A stretch of DNA of 33,149 nucleotides, taken from a virus. Positions within the stretch are counted from its first letter, which is position 1; every line of letters begins with the position of its first letter. Below the pieces are notes generated by a model. The model did not search any database. It saw nothing but the letters and a program-made list of their open reading frames with translations, and had not been told where the DNA came from. Location: the IMG/VR virus record IMGVR_UViG_3300020436_000043, positions 1 to 33,149 of that record; one strand, written 5' to 3'. The position numbers and the translations under genes are program-made. Positions 29,667-33,149 of this stretch are shown one piece after another.

Positions 29667-31136
29667 CTATTTCGTTTGTAAGTTGACATCAATAAATTCA
29701 TAATCGAATGATTCTTCATTGTATATTTTAACACGCTCAACCAAATGGTTGAGAGTATAGTTGCGACGACCTCCTTTTGAGATGTCATCTGCTATATCAT
29801 ACAGTACAGCTTTTGTCTTATTGTCTCCCTTACGGAGTACCCGTCCGATTGACTGTAAATTCCTTATTCGCGACTTAGAAGGCGATGCGAATACTACATT
29901 ATGTAGGTTTCTTATGTTGATACCAGTGGAGAAAGTACCGTACGATGCTACGATTATACTATCTTTAGTGGTCTCAGCGATTCTTCTTGCCTTCTCTCTG
30001 TCTTCAGTCTCTACTCCACCGTAGATGAGGAAGGTTTGTCTAGAATCCTCTACATGATTATTTATCAAATCGAATAATGGCATACCATGTCTCTCGACAT
30101 AGTTGAATAGTACCAGTGTGTTACCCTCTAGATCACATACGAGGTTACGTATGAATCTATTGCGACCTTCATGGGAGCATATGTACTCCATCTCATCCTG
30201 ATAGTTGTCAAACTCTCTCCACTTATGCTTGAGCATGAGAACTTTAATCTCAAACTCTGATAGGTGTCCTTCTTTAATGAGACTCTCGGTCTTGGTAACC
30301 TTGTTAACAGTACCAAATACACCCTCTAAGACCAGTCTATTGGTCTGTAACCCGTCTAACGTACCTGTGAACCCTATTCTATACTTACAGTCATGTAATT
30401 TATTCATGATACCAGTCAATGACTTTGCCTTGAACTGGTGTGCTTCATCACCTATGACTGCTCCAAAGGATTCAAAGTACTTTTTGGGTAACTTATAGAT
30501 GGATTGCCATGTAGTTATTATAACATCTTTCTCAGAAAATGGGGTCGCCCCGCCATATACCTTGTGACAATGGTGATGTACACCCCAACCATAGTCTTTG
30601 AAGTCCTTGTACATCTGCTCTACAAGGGACGTAGTAGGCACTACAATGAGTGTCTTTAGATCTTTCTTACCAAAGTACCTACAGAGAGCATATATCATGA
30701 GACTCTTACCACTAGCAGTAGGTGACAGGAGTAATCTCCTCCTGTATCTCATTGCTTCATAGATTGCTTGGTACTGATAGTCCCTTACTTTGTGAGGTAA
30801 CTGTAATCCCTTAACGAATACTCCGACAGCAGCGGGTGTAACAAGGTCATCCACTTCTTCTGGAAGTCCGTAGACAGCGTTGTCGACGAATTTGTATGGG
30901 TATCCGTGCTCCTGTAGAAAAGTTGTAACGTAAGGTAGCAAGCCAGCATATATTTCACCTGTAGCTGGACTGAATAATTTGATTTTTCCATCCCAATACC
31001 TCTTTTTATAGGCAGACATGAACTTTGCTTGAGGCACCTCGAAGGTGAACTCGTCTGCCAATTCATATTGTACGTGGGGTGGGCAATCTAATGTGAGATA
31101 TACTTCGTTCTTCTTCTTGATAAGGACATCAGACAT
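29667..31136 (-). CDS. uvsW: DNA/RNA helicase UvsW
   Basis: This 489-residue superfamily 2 helicase, the T4 UvsW homologue, unwinds R-loops and branched DNA, ends origin-dependent replication and helps branch migration. An N-terminal domain (about 1-110, YKKRYWDGKIKLF) resembles the UvsW DNA-binding module. Motifs are Q-like VRDYQYQAI, Walker A SPTASGKS (138-145), VVPTTSLVEQ, DEAH (230-233), FTGTL, the segment VASYGTFSTGINIRNLHNVVF and SIGRVLRKG (motif VI). The length is near T4 UvsW (about 500). The ATG overlaps the end of uvsY by eight bases. Confidence 0.96.
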   Translation of the reverse strand: MSDVLIKKKNEVYLTLDCPPHVQYELADEFTFEVPQAKFMSAYKKRYWDGKIKLFSPATGEIYAGLLPYVTTFLQEHGYPYKFVDNAVYGLPEEVDDLVTPAAVGVFVKGLQLPHKVRDYQYQAIYEAMRYRRRLLLSPTASGKSLMIYALCRYFGKKDLKTLIVVPTTSLVEQMYKDFKDYGWGVHHHCHKVYGGATPFSEKDVIITTWQSIYKLPKKYFESFGAVIGDEAHQFKAKSLTGIMNKLHDCKYRIGFTGTLDGLQTNRLVLEGVFGTVNKVTKTESLIKEGHLSEFEIKVLMLKHKWREFDNYQDEMEYICSHEGRNRFIRNLVCDLEGNTLVLFNYVERHGMPLFDLINNHVEDSRQTFLIYGGVETEDREKARRIAETTKDSIIVASYGTFSTGINIRNLHNVVFASPSKSRIRNLQSIGRVLRKGDNKTKAVLYDIADDISKGGRRNYTLNHLVERVKIYNEESFDYEFIDVNLQTK

Positions 31137-31542
31137 CGTAACCCTTCAGCATTTTGGCAAACTCAATCGCATTCTTAATCATAAACGATTGATTGTTCAC
31201 AGCCGTTAGTATACTCTTAAGAGTATCAATCATCTGGTTATAATACTTGAGCTTGAATACAGCCTTCTGGTATTTTTCATCTGAATCTATGTAGATAGAG
31301 ATGTCTGTCTTTAGAAGTTTAGTAGGAAATGGCTTTTCAGATTTTCCCGTATAAAATTCCCAGAGTTCACGGTAAAGTGACTTTAGTTTTAGTTCGTGCT
31401 CATCTCTGAGCATCGTTACTTGATTTAGTAACTGTAGATACTTAGCATGTTTCCTTGGTATAGCAAGGGAGTCATGATCTAATTTTTCATCATCAAGTTT
31501 GGAGTCCTCTTTCCACATGGACTCGATCATTTCAAGATTCAT
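31129..31542 (-). CDS. uvsY: Recombination mediator UvsY
   Basis: This protein has 137 residues, the same length as T4 UvsY, which helps load UvsX on gp32-covered single-stranded DNA. The sequence is helical and charged: LRDEHELKLKSLYRELWEFYTGKS, FPTKLLKTDISIYIDSDEKY, and a C-terminal NNQSFMIKNAIEFAKML resembling the T4 end (KSRGFAIKHIQDMRAF). The neighbouring uvsW gene downstream is also the T4 order. A TATAAT (31565-31560) lies 17 bases above the ATG without a clear -35. Confidence 0.92.
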   Translation of the reverse strand: MNLEMIESMWKEDSKLDDEKLDHDSLAIPRKHAKYLQLLNQVTMLRDEHELKLKSLYRELWEFYTGKSEKPFPTKLLKTDISIYIDSDEKYQKAVFKLKYYNQMIDTLKSILTAVNNQSFMIKNAIEFAKMLKGYDV

Positions 31543-31559
31543 ACTAAATGTCTTGTTGT

Positions 31560-31565
31560 ATTATA
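31560..31565 (-). promoter_or_regulatory. Possible -10 box before uvsY
   Basis: TATAAT (in TGATATATAATAC) lies just after the stop of the tail-tube-like gene. No TTGACA-like element occurs at 16-18 bases, so this is only a candidate promoter. Confidence 0.35.
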
Positions 31566-31567
31566 TA

Positions 31568-32125
31568 TCAGACTTTATTTCCGTCGCTGTCTATAAACTC
31601 TAGGAGGGTGTATTTGAATGACACATCAGCAGTTACGTAGTCAATGTCAGTAGCATCTGCTGATAACCTGACACCACTAAGTGATACAGGGAATAGGTTC
31701 TCGAATACAACCGAGGTGATGCTATTGAAATTACTGTCTAATACTAATAGTCTAGCATCAGTTGTGATTTTTTGGTAGTCTGTTGGTCTGCCAGGTTCAT
31801 ATACACCACGTAGATAGTTAGCAAACTCTTCTTCATGCTTAGGGTTAGTCATACCCTTCAACCATTTGTATATCTCATAGTAGTTGTCCATGTTTTCGTT
31901 GATCATGAACGTCAGGTTGAGATCACCAAAGGTCATCTTGTCACCAGGTGTGTCGTATGCCTTGACTCTGGTCTCTATGGTTCTATTTCCGATACTTATT
32001 TCTGGTATATTTACTGTCTGACAGAAAAATTCTACTGTGGGTATTCTTTCTATAAGAAATTTAAACCCAACGGGTGAGAGGAAGTTCTTACTATCAGGTG
32101 AAAATAACTTACTTGAGGATGTCAT
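31568..32125 (-). CDS. Tail tube-like (T4 gp19-fold) virion protein
   Basis: This 185-residue protein has the tail-tube fold pattern. FKFLIERIPTVEFFCQTVNIPE, then YDTPGDKMTFGDLNLTFMI, NYYEIYKWLKGM and ENLFPVSLSGVRLSAD, ending YVTADVSFKYTLLEFI, line up with T4 gp19 (FTFQCKATALP, VAGDRTFDDWTVTVMND, KGLWPTNVGELQLDWD, FEVTLALDYWE). It may be a tube-related baseplate or terminator protein (gp54, gp48 or gp3 role) rather than the main tube, because the main gp19 gene usually lies upstream of gp20 and I would not expect it next to gp23. The ATG at 32125 overlaps the small upstream gene as ATGA. Confidence 0.75.
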   Translation of the reverse strand: MTSSSKLFSPDSKNFLSPVGFKFLIERIPTVEFFCQTVNIPEISIGNRTIETRVKAYDTPGDKMTFGDLNLTFMINENMDNYYEIYKWLKGMTNPKHEEEFANYLRGVYEPGRPTDYQKITTDARLLVLDSNFNSITSVVFENLFPVSLSGVRLSADATDIDYVTADVSFKYTLLEFIDSDGNKV

Positions 32126-32286
32126 TCCCAATACTCATCTAATACATCTAGTACATTATTTAGGATCATTTGAGCTGCTGCTCTCTCGTTCTCATCCCAA
32201 TGAGGGTACCACTGATGGCGATGAAGTCCATCCTTCATCCTCATCACCTTCGCGGTCATTGCTACTTTGTTCACTCTACCGTTCAT
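32122..32286 (-). CDS. Small conserved protein following gp23
   Basis: This 54-residue protein begins MNGRVNKVAMTAKVMRMKDG and ends VLDVLDEYWE. The pattern 'GRVNKVAM..KVMR.KD' with a Trp-containing middle and a C-terminal DVLDEYW recurs after gp23 in cyanophages as far as I recall, with unknown role. I use the ATG at 32286. An in-frame ATG at 32304 lies immediately at the end of the gp23 terminator T-run. No Shine-Dalgarno is visible for either. TGCTAAATT just upstream could be an extended -10, which would make the message nearly leaderless. Confidence 0.68.
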   Translation of the reverse strand: MNGRVNKVAMTAKVMRMKDGLHRHQWYPHWDENERAAAQMILNNVLDVLDEYWE

Positions 32287-32303
32287 AGTACTATAATTTA
32301 GCA

Positions 32304-32328
32304 TAAAAAAAGGGGCGAAACGCCCCTT
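32304..32328 (-). terminator. Strong terminator after gp23
   Basis: In RNA sense AAGGGGCG-TTT-CGCCCCTT followed by a run of seven or more U, a perfect eight-pair GC-rich stem. A second smaller hairpin, ATCCTG-TAT-CAGGAT (32361-32347), overlaps the end of the gp23 stop codon. This isolates the highly expressed capsid gene from downstream genes. Confidence 0.93.
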
Positions 32329-32360
32329 GTAAAGTGATATGTGTATATCCTGATACAGGA

Positions 32361-33149
32361 TTACATAAGGTTAGCAACTCTAACTCTTCTGTAGTAAGCG
32401 TTAGCACCAATGTTTGTGCTGTGCTGTGGATCAGAGTTTGTAAGTGCTGTAAGTCCCTTAGCGAATGGATTAAGAACCATGCCATAACGAGTTTTGAACC
32501 CGATACGTGGCTGGAATGTGTCCTGTCCAATCGCTCTGTACATTTGTAGCGGAACGTATGGGCAGTAGAATAATCCTGCGTCGTATGCGTTAGTACCTTT
32601 GTATCCAACAACGTAGTATTGGTCAGCAGATACGTTTGCTGAGTAAGGGTCGATGTACACTTTGAATCTTCCGTTGATTGTACCAACGAATGTGTTTCCT
32701 GTGTCATCAATCTCGCCAAGTCCACCAACTGCTTGGTTGATACCTGAAGAGTAGTCTAGAACACCCGCCATAGCAAGAGCAGAAGCAACATCACTAGAAG
32801 TGATGATTACGTTACCCTTTCCTCTACGAGTCTCTAGTGCGATTGCGTTAGCATCTCTTTCGATCTGGAATAGTAGACCTTTGAATTTCTCAACAGACCA
32901 TCTTCCATTTGAGTCAACGTCTAAGTCAAATACACCTGCATTTGCTGTGTTAACCTGAGCACCAGGTTTAGCACCTCTGTATACAGTACGTACAACTTCT
33001 CTGTTGATTTCAGCAAGGATCTCAGTAGAAAGAATGTTTGCTAGTTCAGACTCGGCATCTAATCCGTGGATTGCTTTCAAGTCTTGAGCAAGTTCAACTG
33101 AGTAGTCTGCTCTTAGTGCTCTACCTTTAGCTTCAACAGCGATCTTGTC
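32361..33149 (-). CDS. gp23: Major capsid protein gp23, C-terminal part
   Basis: The frame is open to the right edge; the first in-window residues are DKIAVEAKGRALRADYSVEL. It ends at YRRVRVANLM, so about 262 C-terminal residues are present. HGLDAESELANILSTEI, QVNTANAGVFDLD, FKGLLFQIERDANAIA, VIITSSDVASALAMAG, DAGLFYCPYVPLQMYRAIG and QPRIGFKTRYGMVLNPF are typical of T4-like gp23, the hexamer-forming HK97-fold shell protein. The internal TTG at 33080 is not a start. It is followed by a hairpin and a strong terminator. Codon use is regular, as expected for an abundant protein. Confidence 0.97.
   Translation of the reverse strand, partial: DKIAVEAKGRALRADYSVELAQDLKAIHGLDAESELANILSTEILAEINREVVRTVYRGAKPGAQVNTANAGVFDLDVDSNGRWSVEKFKGLLFQIERDANAIALETRRGKGNVIITSSDVASALAMAGVLDYSSGINQAVGGLGEIDDTGNTFVGTINGRFKVYIDPYSANVSADQYYVVGYKGTNAYDAGLFYCPYVPLQMYRAIGQDTFQPRIGFKTRYGMVLNPFAKGLTALTNSDPQHSTNIGANAYYRRVRVANLM

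Noticed and set aside
33078-33080. Start of gp23 at the TTG at 33080
   Set aside because: The same frame stays open to the window edge with gp23-like sequence, so this is an internal Leu codon and the gene is truncated by the window.
1-33149. tRNA genes, CRISPR arrays, insertion sequences and photosynthesis genes
   Set aside because: I looked for cloverleaf-like arms with GTTCRA loops, regular direct repeats, transposase motifs and PsbA/D-like sequence and saw none in this window.

Overview
This 33 kb window is a single-strand (all minus) stretch of a T4-like myovirus genome. The core genes are unmistakable: the major capsid protein gp23 (partial, right edge), UvsY, UvsW, the late sigma factor gp55, gp47/gp46, the clamp and clamp loader gp45/gp44/gp62, RegA, DNA polymerase gp43, UvsX and the helicase gp41. 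Accessory genes include Hsp20, a MazG-type pyrophosphohydrolase, a 'CobS-like' MoxR ATPase, a DUF3110 protein between gp46 and gp47, several Sm-like proteins and many 2OG-Fe(II) oxygenases. Together these point to a marine cyanophage (Prochlorococcus/Synechococcus myovirus), although a T4-like phage of another marine host cannot be excluded. No photosynthesis gene, tRNA, CRISPR array or insertion sequence is visible.

Layout in transcription order (right to left). (1) 33149-31129: gp23 ending at a strong terminator, a small conserved gene, a tail-tube-like protein and uvsY. (2) 31136-25678: uvsW, an Sm-like gene, gp55 with its own sigma70-type promoter, gp47, DUF3110 and gp46. (3) 25677-25253: a compact control region with a terminator fused to a strong promoter, a structured leader of about 220 nt, and a small basic ORF whose 3' end contains a second terminator. 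(4) 25252-18624: a zincin-VWA protein, oxygenase, MoxR ATPase, RHH-DUF3310 fusion, gp45, oxygenase and gp44. (5) 18543-13132: a small gene, HNH endonuclease, oxygenase, Dam, small gene, oxygenase, unknown gene, gp62, RegA and a TauD-like oxygenase. (6) 13060-12635: hsp20 with its own promoter and terminator. (7) 12569-4888: a perfect sigma70 promoter driving Sm-like genes, gp43, uvsX, oxygenase, gp41, an unknown, mazG and another small gene. (8) 4901-1: an oxygenase, an unknown protein with a possible nuclease core, a KxDG nucleotidyltransferase-like protein, an NMNAT-like protein, then a T4 late promoter and a probable virion protein.

Genes are packed with 4-base NTGA overlaps at about 17 junctions, so translational coupling is pervasive. 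The replisome, recombination and RNA-level control genes (RegA, Sm-like) form the functional backbone. Seven different 2OG-Fe(II) dioxygenases are slotted between the replication genes. The most novel parts are the attenuator-like control region at 25.25-25.69 kb, the two places where a sigma70 promoter is folded into a terminator hairpin, the oxygenase series, and the three-gene nucleotidyltransferase cassette at 1.4-4.3 kb.
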